Positions 1 through 6,444 of a DNA stretch of 8,979 bases are shown in pieces. A program made the position numbers and the translations under genes. Every line of letters starts with the position of its first letter. Position 1 is the stretch's first letter. Under the pieces are notes generated by a model. That model did no database searches, had not been told where the DNA came from, and was given only the letters and a program-made list of their open reading frames with translations. This stretch comes from Candidatus Aenigmatarchaeota archaeon (GTDB lineage: Archaea > Aenigmatarchaeota > Aenigmatarchaeia > QMZP01), in contig JACQIG010000021.1 of the NCBI GenBank assembly GCA_016198605.1, forward strand, positions 1-8,979, given 5' to 3'.

Positions 1-240
1 CCTATGTTGTAAATTGTTTTCAGGTCTGAATTTCCAAAATAACAGATTACCAGCAGGATAATCCTTTATTATTGATGTAAGAAGTGCTACAGTGTTACTT
101 GGTTTCCATACGAAATCGCGTTGGAACTCTGGAATCACTAAAGAACCTTCATTCATTTGGCTCAGTATTGAACTCAAAGAGCGTGGTCTTGCCTCAAGGT
201 CTTCCATAGTGTAAATTGCTCTGTTTGCTTTAAAAATCAT
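1..240 (-). CDS. DUF262 (GmrSD-type) protein, N-terminal part only
   Basis: The gene starts at an ATG at 240 and reads leftward off the window; 80 codons are visible. The translation begins MIFKANRAIYTMEDLEARPR and contains IPEFQRDFVW at about residues 37-46, then LLTSIIKDYPAGNLLFWK. This FQRxFVW plus hydrophobic helix plus YPxGxxxxW pattern is the start of the DUF262 domain. That family includes the GmrS half of type IV GmrSD modification-dependent restriction enzymes and many other phage-defence proteins. The DGQQR-type motif expected later, and any C-terminal nuclease domain (DUF1524 HNH), lie outside the window. The next in-frame codon upstream signals are a stop at 268-270 with no other ATG, so 240 is the only ATG start. 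A G-rich stretch 4-9 bases upstream (GGGGGGAT) could act as a weak ribosome binding site. GC is about 37%, against about 53% in the adjoining 290 bp, which suggests recent acquisition. Restriction or defence is a family-level inference; the exact system cannot be named from this part. Confidence 0.85.
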   Translation of the reverse strand, partial: MIFKANRAIYTMEDLEARPRSLSSILSQMNEGSLVIPEFQRDFVWKPSNTVALLTSIIKDYPAGNLLFWKFRPENNLQHR

Positions 241-242
241 AA

Positions 243-533
243 AATCCCCCCGCTGGGAGCGTTTTTGTCATTTGCGAAGAGGGCGCGAGATTCCTGGGAA
301 GGCTGGGCCTGGTTTTAGATAGCAGGGTTGAAGGGAAACAGTTCGGATTAGCCAGGCCCGAACACGCACCTGCAGGGTGGCTTATCCACCTTGACAAGAA
401 ACCTTACGCAATAGGCATCCTGCACTCCGATGGGACATATGACCACATGTACAATGGTAACTCGGGTGGGAACCCGGCCATGAAAATGTACAGGGATAGG
501 ATGGATGAGGAATACAAGAGGCTCAGAGCTTGA
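243..533 (+). pseudogene. 5'-truncated reading frame, unrecognised protein (possible gene fragment)
   Basis: An open frame of 96 codons ends in TGA at 531-533 and is blocked upstream by TAA at 240-242. It contains no ATG, GTG or TTG until an ATG at 447, which would leave only 28 residues. The translation reads like a real globular protein, with segments such as VFVICEEGARFLGRLGLVLD, GWLIHLDKKPYAIGILHSDG and MKMYRDRMDEEYKRLRA. Its codon choice (AGG/AGA, ATA, GGx-rich) resembles the neighbours. I do not recognise a family. The frame begins exactly where the low-GC DUF262 gene begins on the other strand. The simplest reading is that its 5' end was removed by insertion or recombination, or by a contig misjoin. 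Alternatives are a functional gene with a non-standard start or a chance frame. Its last 11 bp overlap the end of the convergent PIN gene. Confidence 0.45.
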
Positions 534-885
534 CAAGGTACCTCTTCTGCCTCAGGGTGACCACGGGGTATTTACCCTTCAATTTCCTTATTATCCCCCT
601 GTCCTGGGTGCAGACGGTGAAGCCCCTGCCGGCCAGCCTCACCAGCTCCCCGTCTACCGGCTCCCCTCTGTCAAAGATTATCCTTACATTCTCGCCCTTT
701 GCCATCTCCAACGCTATTTTCGCGTACTTCGCTTCAGGGCCTGCCTTTGAGAGCCGCTCCAGCTCCTTCAGGACCGAGCCCAGCGTATAAAGCTCAGGCC
801 CCTCAAACTCCTCAAGCTGCCTGAACACGTCCACCCTGAACTTCCCCGGGATCATGAGGAAATTCGTGTCAAGAAGGAACTTCAT
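523..885 (-). CDS. PIN-domain ribonuclease-like protein (archaeal UPF0129/Fcf1-like, VapC superfamily)
   Basis: A complete 120-residue single-domain protein starting MKFLLDTNFLMIPGKFRVDV. The LDTNFLMIP opening followed by VDVF, and the ending LRQKRYL, are characteristic of the short archaeal PIN proteins related to Fcf1/Utp24 and UPF0129. The acidic residues expected to bind Mg2+ or Mn2+ are present: Asp6, Glu41 (or Glu43), Asp78 and Asp95 in TQDRGIIRKL. Length matches the family, so it is probably an active metal-dependent endoribonuclease in the cytoplasm. Archaeal members of this subfamily are usually solitary, with suspected roles in rRNA or tRNA processing. VapC toxins normally have a small antitoxin gene beside them, and none is seen here. 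The 3' end overlaps the convergent fragment by 11 bp. No Shine-Dalgarno sequence precedes ATG 885. A TATA-like box centred about 27 bp upstream fits a leaderless transcript. The substrate is unknown. Confidence 0.85.
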   Translation of the reverse strand: MKFLLDTNFLMIPGKFRVDVFRQLEEFEGPELYTLGSVLKELERLSKAGPEAKYAKIALEMAKGENVRIIFDRGEPVDGELVRLAGRGFTVCTQDRGIIRKLKGKYPVVTLRQKRYLVKL

Positions 886-897
886 GCTTGAATATAT

Positions 898-920
898 GCG
901 CGGTTTCCATTTAAACGCGC
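898..920. repeat. Imperfect inverted repeat over the PIN-gene TATA box
   Basis: GCGCGGTTT (898-906) and AAACGCGC (913-920) are complementary apart from one extra G, with a 6-base spacer. The right arm contains part of the TATA box. A DNA-binding protein on this dyad would block promoter access, so it is a candidate operator. In DNA this short a chance dyad is also possible. Confidence 0.3.
908..917 (-). promoter_or_regulatory. TATA box for the PIN gene (leaderless promoter)
   Basis: Read on the minus strand the sequence is GTTTAAATGG, with a TTTAAA core at 915-910. The core centre is about 27 bp upstream of the PIN start codon at 885. That is the usual distance from an archaeal TATA box to the transcription start, so transcription should begin at or next to the ATG. 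No ribosome binding site lies before the ATG, which agrees with this. The box sits in an imperfect inverted repeat (898-906 with 913-920). Confidence 0.55.
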
Positions 921-954
921 AAAGGCATCACCATGGTAATGCGGGACCAATAAG

Positions 955-963
955 TATTTAAAA
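955..963 (+). promoter_or_regulatory. TATA box for the rightward surface-protein genes
   Basis: TATTTAAAA is preceded by a purine-rich AATAAG, as for an archaeal BRE plus TATA element. It lies in the 149-bp region between the divergent genes. Transcription would be expected to start near 984-986, leaving about 50 untranslated bases before the GTG at 1035. No other good TATA-like sequence is seen nearer the start. Confidence 0.5.
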
Positions 964-983
964 CTAACTGTCAATAGGTTAGT
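963..983. repeat. Perfect 6-bp inverted repeat next to the rightward promoter
   Basis: ACTAAC (963-968) and GTTAGT (978-983) are perfect reverse complements with a 9-base spacer. They lie directly after the TATA-like box and end about where transcription should begin. This is a typical place for a repressor site in archaea, but the arms are short and chance is possible. Confidence 0.3.
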
Positions 984-1034
984 AAATTTGCCAGGTTTTC
1001 CAGAGTTTTCATCCGGAGTTTTAGCATTTCAAGG

Positions 1035-1166
1035 GTGTTGTGCATAAACAGGAAGGGTTTGGTTGGAGCCGCAAAGATCGGGGCTGTATCTTCACTACTG
1101 CTTCTGTCGCTGTTCGCGTTATCGTTCTTCTTATCTATATATAATAATACGCCGGTTGTGCAAGCA
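1035..1166 (+). other. Sec signal peptide of the giant surface protein
   Basis: Residues 1-14 carry Arg6, Lys7 and Lys14. Residues 15-35 are strongly hydrophobic (IGAVSSLLLLSLFALSFFLS). A TPVVQA|AHD site follows, with small residues fitting signal peptidase I cleavage after Ala44. The mature chain begins with an Asp-rich stretch and a Cys-containing beta domain, as expected for export. Confidence 0.8.
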
Positions 1167-4100
1167 GCGCATGACACGGACGTGGTGATAACACCAGAGG
1201 TAGCCAACTGCGGCCAGATAAATCAGACGTTCACCCTGAAGATCACAAATATAGGCGGACCTGACAGCATAAGGGAGGTCAGAATATACCAGGACGCAGA
1301 CCTTAACGGCCAGAAGGATCCCGGCATTGTTGAGTTCAAGTGTGGGGATCCCCCTGAAGGGTGGACGCTTACAGACAGGCTTTCACTATTTAACTACTGC
1401 CAGTACGAGGCCCCTTTCACAAGCGCCTTCATGATAGACCCAGGTGAAATGCTGGAATTCATGTTCATGGCAACCCTTGACGACACCAACCTGCAATGCG
1501 GCAACGAGTTCAGGGTGGCCACAATAGATGATGCAAGCCCAGTAGGGCAGGTGGTGTTCAAATTCCCGCAAATAAAGGTTGACTGCTCACCGCCAGACAT
1601 AGACAAGCGGGTAGGCGATCCTAAGATTGCATGCGACCCTGAGACAGAATCATGCGACTACTGGTTAACGCAGGACACCCAGATTGACTTCTCGGCTTCA
1701 GACAACCAGGACGAGTGCGACCTTGGCCTTGACTACTGCCAATGGCGCACAACGCTTGACAACGAGGAGCCTGGCGACTGGCAGGTGGAGGAGAACGGCG
1801 GTGTGGTGAACTGGGGCCTGTCTTTCTCAGAGGACTCAAACCACTTGATTGAGGTTGAATGCTTTGACGTTGCCGGCAACAATGCCACGCTTGAAGAGCT
1901 GGACAAGGTGGATTCAACCCCGCCTGAAACCACCAAGCAGTTCAACGGCCCCCAGCACACAAATGAGGATGGCGTTGAGTGGATAGACGGCGTCACCACT
2001 GTAACGCTTAACCCTTCCGACCCTGACCCAAGCGGATTCTCATGCAACATAGGCGTTGACAAGACATGGTATCTTAATGTTCTGGCTGAGGAGAACACCC
2101 CATGCGAATCGCCGCAGGAGGCCTGCCGTCCCGTGTTCGCATCGCCATACGAACAGAGCGGAGCCTGCATAGAAGAAGCGCAGGGCATCTGCCTTGAAGC
2201 CGGCGAGCAAGGATCTCCTGAATGGATCAGATGCGTGGAATCATTCGCGCATGAGGAATGCGGCGTTGACGGCAGATGGCACCTTTACGACGGCAATCCC
2301 ATACCCAAGGATGAGGAATCGTGCCACATACTGCAATACTTCAGCGTTGACGAGCTTGGGAACGTGGAAGACATGAATGCCAATTGCTTCTTCGTTGACA
2401 AGACGCCGCCAGAAATATCCAAAGACGTTGATGGACCGCAGGCTGGCAACTGTCCGCCGGGAGAGGAGGACAAATGCTTCATAACTTCGGATACCAATGT
2501 GATCCTTTCATGCCAGGACCAGCAGCCGCACCCCTCGGGTGGCGAGATGATATTCTCAAGGTACAGGTTCACCGAGGACGGCCAGGTGTGGAGCGACTGG
2601 CTTCCGACTGCCGACTGCCCAGGACAGGTGGTGGAAGGCTGGTGCAAGGTGAACAGCCAGGAGACTTCAGTTTCATTCCCTGAGTCATCGCAGCATGAGC
2701 TCCAATTCTACTGCAAGGATGCTGTTGAGAAGACAAGCGAAATAGACACTGAATCCTTCGGTGTGGACAACGACCCACCTGTTATAACCAAGGAAATGTT
2801 CGGCTCATGGCTGGGCGACTGCCCGCCTGGAGAGGGGGACGTATGCTATGTTGCAGATAATGGGCAGAGCGGCGTGAGTGTGTGGGTGGCAGACCAGGAA
2901 AGCATCCATGCATCAGACGATGTTTCGTGCGTTTACGAAATCATATGGCACAGCCCACAGGGCGAGGTGCAGGTTGGCGAAGGCTCTTTCAGCGATCATG
3001 CTGATATCATATTCCAGGAAGACTCAACCCATGACCTGATAGTTACATGCAGGGACGCTGTTGGTAACACTGTAAGGGATGTTGAAACGTTCCTGGTCGA
3101 CTCAACTCCGCCCGAGACCACAAAGATGTACGGCGAGCCTTTCTTTGAGAATGAAATCTGCGAAGGCGACGGCCAGCAGTATGAAGAATGCATGACGCAG
3201 GAGTTCATAAACTCCAGCACGCCCATAAGCCTCTGGGCGGAAGACGAGAAGGTGGGAGTGGATAGCGTTTCCTACAGGGTGACGCTTGTTCCTGATTCTT
3301 ACTGTCAGAACCAAGAATACAACTGCGTCCCATGCGAAGAGACGTCAGATGAGTGCACAGACTTCACTGAGGTTGCCGGGGAGCATGCGAACTTCACAAT
3401 TCCAGACGAATCCTGCCACCTGATTGAGTTCTTCAGCACCGACTTGCTTGGCAATACGGAGAGGAGGAAGTGGCAATGCGCATTTGTTGACAACACGCCC
3501 CCACAAACAGACAAGGAGATAGGCGAGCCGAAGGTGGTAAAGGTCACAAAGGAGGTCTGCGAGGAGCAGCCTGAGGGCGGTAATGGCATAAGCCTGGATG
3601 GATTTGATGTTGGCGATGTTGTCCATCAGCTGAATGCCAGCGAGTTCACCTTCCCGGGCTACACAGAATTCTGCAGCGTAGGCCTTGCATTTGACGGCGC
3701 ATCTTTGTACTATAACAGGTGCGGCGATGTGAACATTTACAAGATAGACCCGGTGACGGGCGCGCTGGAGGATACATTTGACACGGAGGTGGCACTGAAC
3801 CCCAATGCCATGGCATTCGACAAGAAGAGAAATGGCATATGGTTCGGCACGCAGGCGTGCACAGGAAGCCCGCGCACCATGCCCATATATTTCTGGGATT
3901 TTGATGATGATTCAGTGAGCCTTGAGTTTAGCGTCCCTGAGACGCTGGTAAACCCTGGGACTGGCCAGGATTTCCTTAACGTCTGCTTCCTTGACGGACT
4001 GGCGTACAATGAGAATGATCCCGATACGGATGCGGATGATGAACTGTGGTTCAGCGACGACGTTAACAAGAACCTGGGATTGTTCAGGCCTGACGGCTCT

Positions 4101-6413
4101 CTCGTTGATGGATTTGATGCCACTGATGCGCATGCCAGCTTGTCCACTCTTAGCGGCTTGGCAATAGGCGGGCCGAACCTGTACATGGCCAACAACGGGG
4201 GCGGCGATGTCTTCAGGGCAGACAAGGATACCCTTGCTCTTGTTGACCAGTTTGCCAGCGAGGACGAGAGGCTGGAGGACATGGAATGCGACCCTGTCAC
4301 ATTTGCGCCAACCGAAGTGATGTGGGTAAGGCACACGCCGCAGGGCAATGCAGACGATGACCTGATCACAGCTTTTGCCATAGAGCCAGGAACATGCGGC
4401 CTTGGCGGACAGCCCGTATGCCAGAATGTTACTACAGAAGTCTTCATAACCCAGGACACGCCAATAACGCTTTCATGCGAGGACCAGGAGCCCCACCCGT
4501 CTGACCACGTGTCAATGCACTGGAGGTTCAGGATAAACGGCGGCGAATGGTCAGAATGGCAGTGGAATGACGGCTCCGTGACGGAGATAAGCTTTGACGA
4601 GGATTCAAGGCACGAGCTGGAGTTCTTCTGCACTGACGTGCTCGGGAACGAGGAGGAGCACCAGACTGAGGTGGACATTGTTGACTCACAGCCTCCTGTG
4701 ATAGAAAAGACCATAGTCGGGCCCTCATTCGGGGAATGCCCGCCTGACCCTGAGAGCGAGGAGAGCTGCATAATAGACGGCGTTACAACGATACATGTTG
4801 AGGCCGCAGACCCGGAGCCGCACCCTGTTGGCGGGGTGACATGCGACTGGTCATATGTCGTCCTTGAGACGCAGGCCAGCGGCGGGGAGGAGGGAGTTGA
4901 GCCTCCGTTTGACATATCATTCCCTGAAGAGTCAACCCACGTGCTTTCAATAGCCTGCAGGGACGAGCTTGGCAACACCGCAGCAGACCGTGAGGTGTTC
5001 GTGGTTGACAAGACGCCTCCCGTTACAAGGAAGCGCTTTGAGGGCCCGCAGTTCCCGCTAGACAATGATGGCGAGAGCACATCCCACTGGATATCATCCC
5101 AGACCGATGTCATACTTGACGCATACGACCCGGAGCCGCACCCCTCTGGAGTGGCGGCAACATACTGGAGGAACACAATAGTGGACAATGAGAACTGCCA
5201 GAGCGTGGAGATTTGCCAGCAGGCTGAAGGCGAGGGAGAATTCCAGCTTTACACAGGGCCATTCAGGAAGAATGAAGAGTCATGCCACCTGATCGAATAT
5301 TACTCTGTTGACAACGTGAACAAGACCGAGAGGGTGAACAAGCAGTGCGTCTTCGTTGACAACACGCCGCCTGAGCCTGACAAGACAGTAGGCGAGCCCA
5401 GCGACATCTGGACTCCGGGAGAGAACGGAGACCCTGCCAGCATTTACTATCCAAATGAAACAGCCAACTGCTGGACAAACCTTGACGGAAGCATAGAATG
5501 CTGGGAAGTGACAACACTTACTCCAATAACGCTTGACTGCTCTGATCCGGAACCGCACCCTGTGGACAACGAGAATGTCTGCTTCAAGGTTGACTTTGAC
5601 GGCAAGGACAAAACCGAGGACTACTGCAACAGGGATGGCATCAATGGCGAGATAGCCGAGGACGGCTCATGCTGCGTATTGGGCGAGAGGGCCCCGATAG
5701 AGCTCTTCTTCGGCGAGGAATCAGAGCACAACCTGCAGTTCTACTGCGTTGATGCATTAGGCAACCAGGGTCCTGTTGACGAGGAGAAGTTCAAGGTTGA
5801 AGGGACCGCATTCAGGATATGGCTTAACAAGAAGTGGAACCTTATATCCGTCCCGTTCGTGCTGCAGGACGACTCGCCTGAGAAGGTCTTTGAGGATGTA
5901 ATGGATGATGTAGTGGCTATATGGACATATGACGCAGTGGTAGGTCAATGGTATGTATTCACCCCCGATGGTGTGGACAATGACGACCTTGGCTCAATAG
6001 TGCCTGGAATGGGATACTGGGTGCTTGCAAAGGATGATGCTGAGTTGGTATTGGGAGGAAGCCTGTTCAGCCCTGCAGTCACGCCGCCGAGCAAAGAGAT
6101 TGCACCTGGCTGGAACCTCATAGGATATTACGGCAATGAGGGTGAGGAAGGGCCGCTGTTGGTATACCACGGACCTGATGGCAATGGCAAGCAGGCCAGA
6201 TGCGCATTAGGATCGCTTGTTGATACAACATTGGGGAAAGAGAAATGGAGTGCTCTAGTTACTTACTGGGAGCCATTTAATACAGATGGAAATCCAGAGA
6301 CTTCAGTATGGAAAGGGTTTGGCACTAGGGACAATATGGATCCGGGAGCTGGTTACTGGCTTGAAATAGCGGGGCCTGAATTATACACGTTCTCTACAAC
6401 CTGCGGCCTTTAA
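1035..6413 (+). CDS. Giant secreted Cys-rich surface protein: nine VDxTPP Ig-like modules, embedded beta-propeller, twin C-terminal domain
   Basis: A 1792-residue extracellular protein of unknown exact role, probably a cell-surface or adhesion protein. Layout: signal peptide (residues 1-44; basic n-region, hydrophobic 15-35, VQA|A cleavage); an N-terminal beta domain (about 46-183) starting TPEVANCGQINQTFTLKITN; nine Ig-like modules starting at about residues 185, 295, 457, 580, 691, 821, 1219, 1327 and 1444; a propeller-like insert (about 851-1125) inside module 6; and a C-terminal region (1591-1792) with two related halves containing KWNLISVP...PGMGYW and GWNLIGYY...PGAGYW. Cysteines are numerous, and many sit at fixed module positions. 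No C-terminal membrane helix is present. The start is uncertain: GTG 1035 is the first possible start codon after the in-frame stop at 975-977. TTG 1038 or even ATA 1044 are alternatives, because a GGTG motif at 1034-1037 would be well spaced for ATA. VDxTPP proteins of this kind are common in DPANN archaea. The next gene starts 36 bp downstream. Confidence 0.9.
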   Translation: MLCINRKGLVGAAKIGAVSSLLLLSLFALSFFLSIYNNTPVVQAAHDTDVVITPEVANCGQINQTFTLKITNIGGPDSIREVRIYQDADLNGQKDPGIVEFKCGDPPEGWTLTDRLSLFNYCQYEAPFTSAFMIDPGEMLEFMFMATLDDTNLQCGNEFRVATIDDASPVGQVVFKFPQIKVDCSPPDIDKRVGDPKIACDPETESCDYWLTQDTQIDFSASDNQDECDLGLDYCQWRTTLDNEEPGDWQVEENGGVVNWGLSFSEDSNHLIEVECFDVAGNNATLEELDKVDSTPPETTKQFNGPQHTNEDGVEWIDGVTTVTLNPSDPDPSGFSCNIGVDKTWYLNVLAEENTPCESPQEACRPVFASPYEQSGACIEEAQGICLEAGEQGSPEWIRCVESFAHEECGVDGRWHLYDGNPIPKDEESCHILQYFSVDELGNVEDMNANCFFVDKTPPEISKDVDGPQAGNCPPGEEDKCFITSDTNVILSCQDQQPHPSGGEMIFSRYRFTEDGQVWSDWLPTADCPGQVVEGWCKVNSQETSVSFPESSQHELQFYCKDAVEKTSEIDTESFGVDNDPPVITKEMFGSWLGDCPPGEGDVCYVADNGQSGVSVWVADQESIHASDDVSCVYEIIWHSPQGEVQVGEGSFSDHADIIFQEDSTHDLIVTCRDAVGNTVRDVETFLVDSTPPETTKMYGEPFFENEICEGDGQQYEECMTQEFINSSTPISLWAEDEKVGVDSVSYRVTLVPDSYCQNQEYNCVPCEETSDECTDFTEVAGEHANFTIPDESCHLIEFFSTDLLGNTERRKWQCAFVDNTPPQTDKEIGEPKVVKVTKEVCEEQPEGGNGISLDGFDVGDVVHQLNASEFTFPGYTEFCSVGLAFDGASLYYNRCGDVNIYKIDPVTGALEDTFDTEVALNPNAMAFDKKRNGIWFGTQACTGSPRTMPIYFWDFDDDSVSLEFSVPETLVNPGTGQDFLNVCFLDGLAYNENDPDTDADDELWFSDDVNKNLGLFRPDGSLVDGFDATDAHASLSTLSGLAIGGPNLYMANNGGGDVFRADKDTLALVDQFASEDERLEDMECDPVTFAPTEVMWVRHTPQGNADDDLITAFAIEPGTCGLGGQPVCQNVTTEVFITQDTPITLSCEDQEPHPSDHVSMHWRFRINGGEWSEWQWNDGSVTEISFDEDSRHELEFFCTDVLGNEEEHQTEVDIVDSQPPVIEKTIVGPSFGECPPDPESEESCIIDGVTTIHVEAADPEPHPVGGVTCDWSYVVLETQASGGEEGVEPPFDISFPEESTHVLSIACRDELGNTAADREVFVVDKTPPVTRKRFEGPQFPLDNDGESTSHWISSQTDVILDAYDPEPHPSGVAATYWRNTIVDNENCQSVEICQQAEGEGEFQLYTGPFRKNEESCHLIEYYSVDNVNKTERVNKQCVFVDNTPPEPDKTVGEPSDIWTPGENGDPASIYYPNETANCWTNLDGSIECWEVTTLTPITLDCSDPEPHPVDNENVCFKVDFDGKDKTEDYCNRDGINGEIAEDGSCCVLGERAPIELFFGEESEHNLQFYCVDALGNQGPVDEEKFKVEGTAFRIWLNKKWNLISVPFVLQDDSPEKVFEDVMDDVVAIWTYDAVVGQWYVFTPDGVDNDDLGSIVPGMGYWVLAKDDAELVLGGSLFSPAVTPPSKEIAPGWNLIGYYGNEGEEGPLLVYHGPDGNGKQARCALGSLVDTTLGKEKWSALVTYWEPFNTDGNPETSVWKGFGTRDNMDPGAGYWLEIAGPELYTFSTTCGL
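1587..5804 (+). repeat. Nine Ig-like VDxTPP modules in three classes (1-2-3 repeated three times)
   Basis: Each module opens with xxPP followed by a K-x-x-x-G-x-P/S-like element (for example STPPETTKQFNGPQ). It has a mid strand ending in Asp, often followed by EPHP, and closes with an E-S-x-H-x-L strand, a D-x-x-G-N turn and VD. Modules start near nt 1587, 1917, 2403, 2772, 3105, 3495, 4689, 5013 and 5364. Modules 1, 4 and 7 share endings such as HDLIVTCRDAVGN and HVLSIACRDELGN. Modules 2, 5 and 8 share ESCHLIEYYSVD-like endings and a Cys just before F-V-D. Modules 3, 6 and 9 share LSCxDxxPHP and HELQFYCxD. Lengths run from about 108 to 162 residues, apart from module 6, which holds the propeller. 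Module 2 has a long Cys-rich insert. Confidence 0.8.
3585..4409 (+). other. Beta-propeller-like domain inserted in module 6
   Basis: Residues about 851-1125 differ from the flanking Ig-like modules. They show propeller-like strand repeats: GLAFDGASLYYN...VNIYKIDPVTGALEDTFD, AMAFDKKRNGIWFGT, GLAYNENDP...DELWFSDD, GLAIGGPNLYMANNGGGDV...ALVDQF, and EVMWVRH. The pattern (hydrophobic-AFD/AIG, then aromatic strand, then IDP-TG turn) is typical of NHL/YVTN-type or ligand-binding propellers. The exact blade number cannot be fixed by eye. The insert lies between the opening TPPQTDKEIGEPKV and the FITQDTPITLSC strand of one Ig-like module. Confidence 0.6.
5805..6410 (+). other. Twin C-terminal WNLIS/PGxGYW domain
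   Basis: The last 202 residues contain two halves. The first has KWNLISVPFVL, an acidic helix, VAIWTYD...WYVF and PGMGYWVL. The second has PGWNLIGYY, ALVTYWEPFN and PGAGYWLEI. Such twin WNLIS/PGxGYW units end many extracellular bacterial and archaeal repeat proteins. The chain stops shortly after the second unit (STTCGL), with no membrane anchor, so attachment, if any, would go through this domain or other partners. The last 200 bp are slightly richer in AT than the rest of the gene. Confidence 0.65.
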
Positions 6414-6440
6414 CTTTAATCTATAGCAGAAACAGTTTAG

Positions 6441-6444
6441 GGTG
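6441..6444 (+). promoter_or_regulatory. Ribosome binding site (GGTG) of the second surface-protein gene
   Basis: GGTG lies 5 bases before ATG 6450 and matches the GGTG part of the archaeal GGAGGTGAT consensus. It supports ATG 6450 as the start. The 36-bp gap after the upstream stop has only a weak AT-rich stretch (CTTTAATCTATAG) and no clear terminator, favouring co-transcription. Confidence 0.45.

Noticed and set aside
313..321. TATCTAAAA on the minus strand as a TATA box for the DUF262 gene
   Set aside because: It lies inside the truncated plus-strand frame about 75 bp from the ATG and is only a partial match, too weak to list as a feature.
348..536. 62-codon minus-strand frame
   Set aside because: It is antisense to the 243-533 frame, which has a more protein-like composition, and it overlaps the end of the PIN gene.
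530..790. Plus-strand frames 505-750 and 530-790
   Set aside because: They are antisense to the PIN-domain gene, which has clear catalytic residues. Their translations are low-complexity and match no pattern I know.
523..885. VapBC toxin-antitoxin locus
   Set aside because: No small antitoxin frame lies directly upstream of the PIN gene. The ending LRQKRYL fits the solitary archaeal Fcf1/UPF0129-like group better.
971..1207. 78-codon minus-strand frame across the promoter region
   Set aside because: It is antisense to the signal peptide of the giant protein and covers its likely promoter. No recognisable features.
3737..5188. 483-codon open frame on the minus strand
   Set aside because: It lies fully antisense to the giant plus-strand gene, whose frame has clear repeated domains. 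The minus product is Ser/Pro/Val-rich, with periodic echoes of the plus-strand modules.
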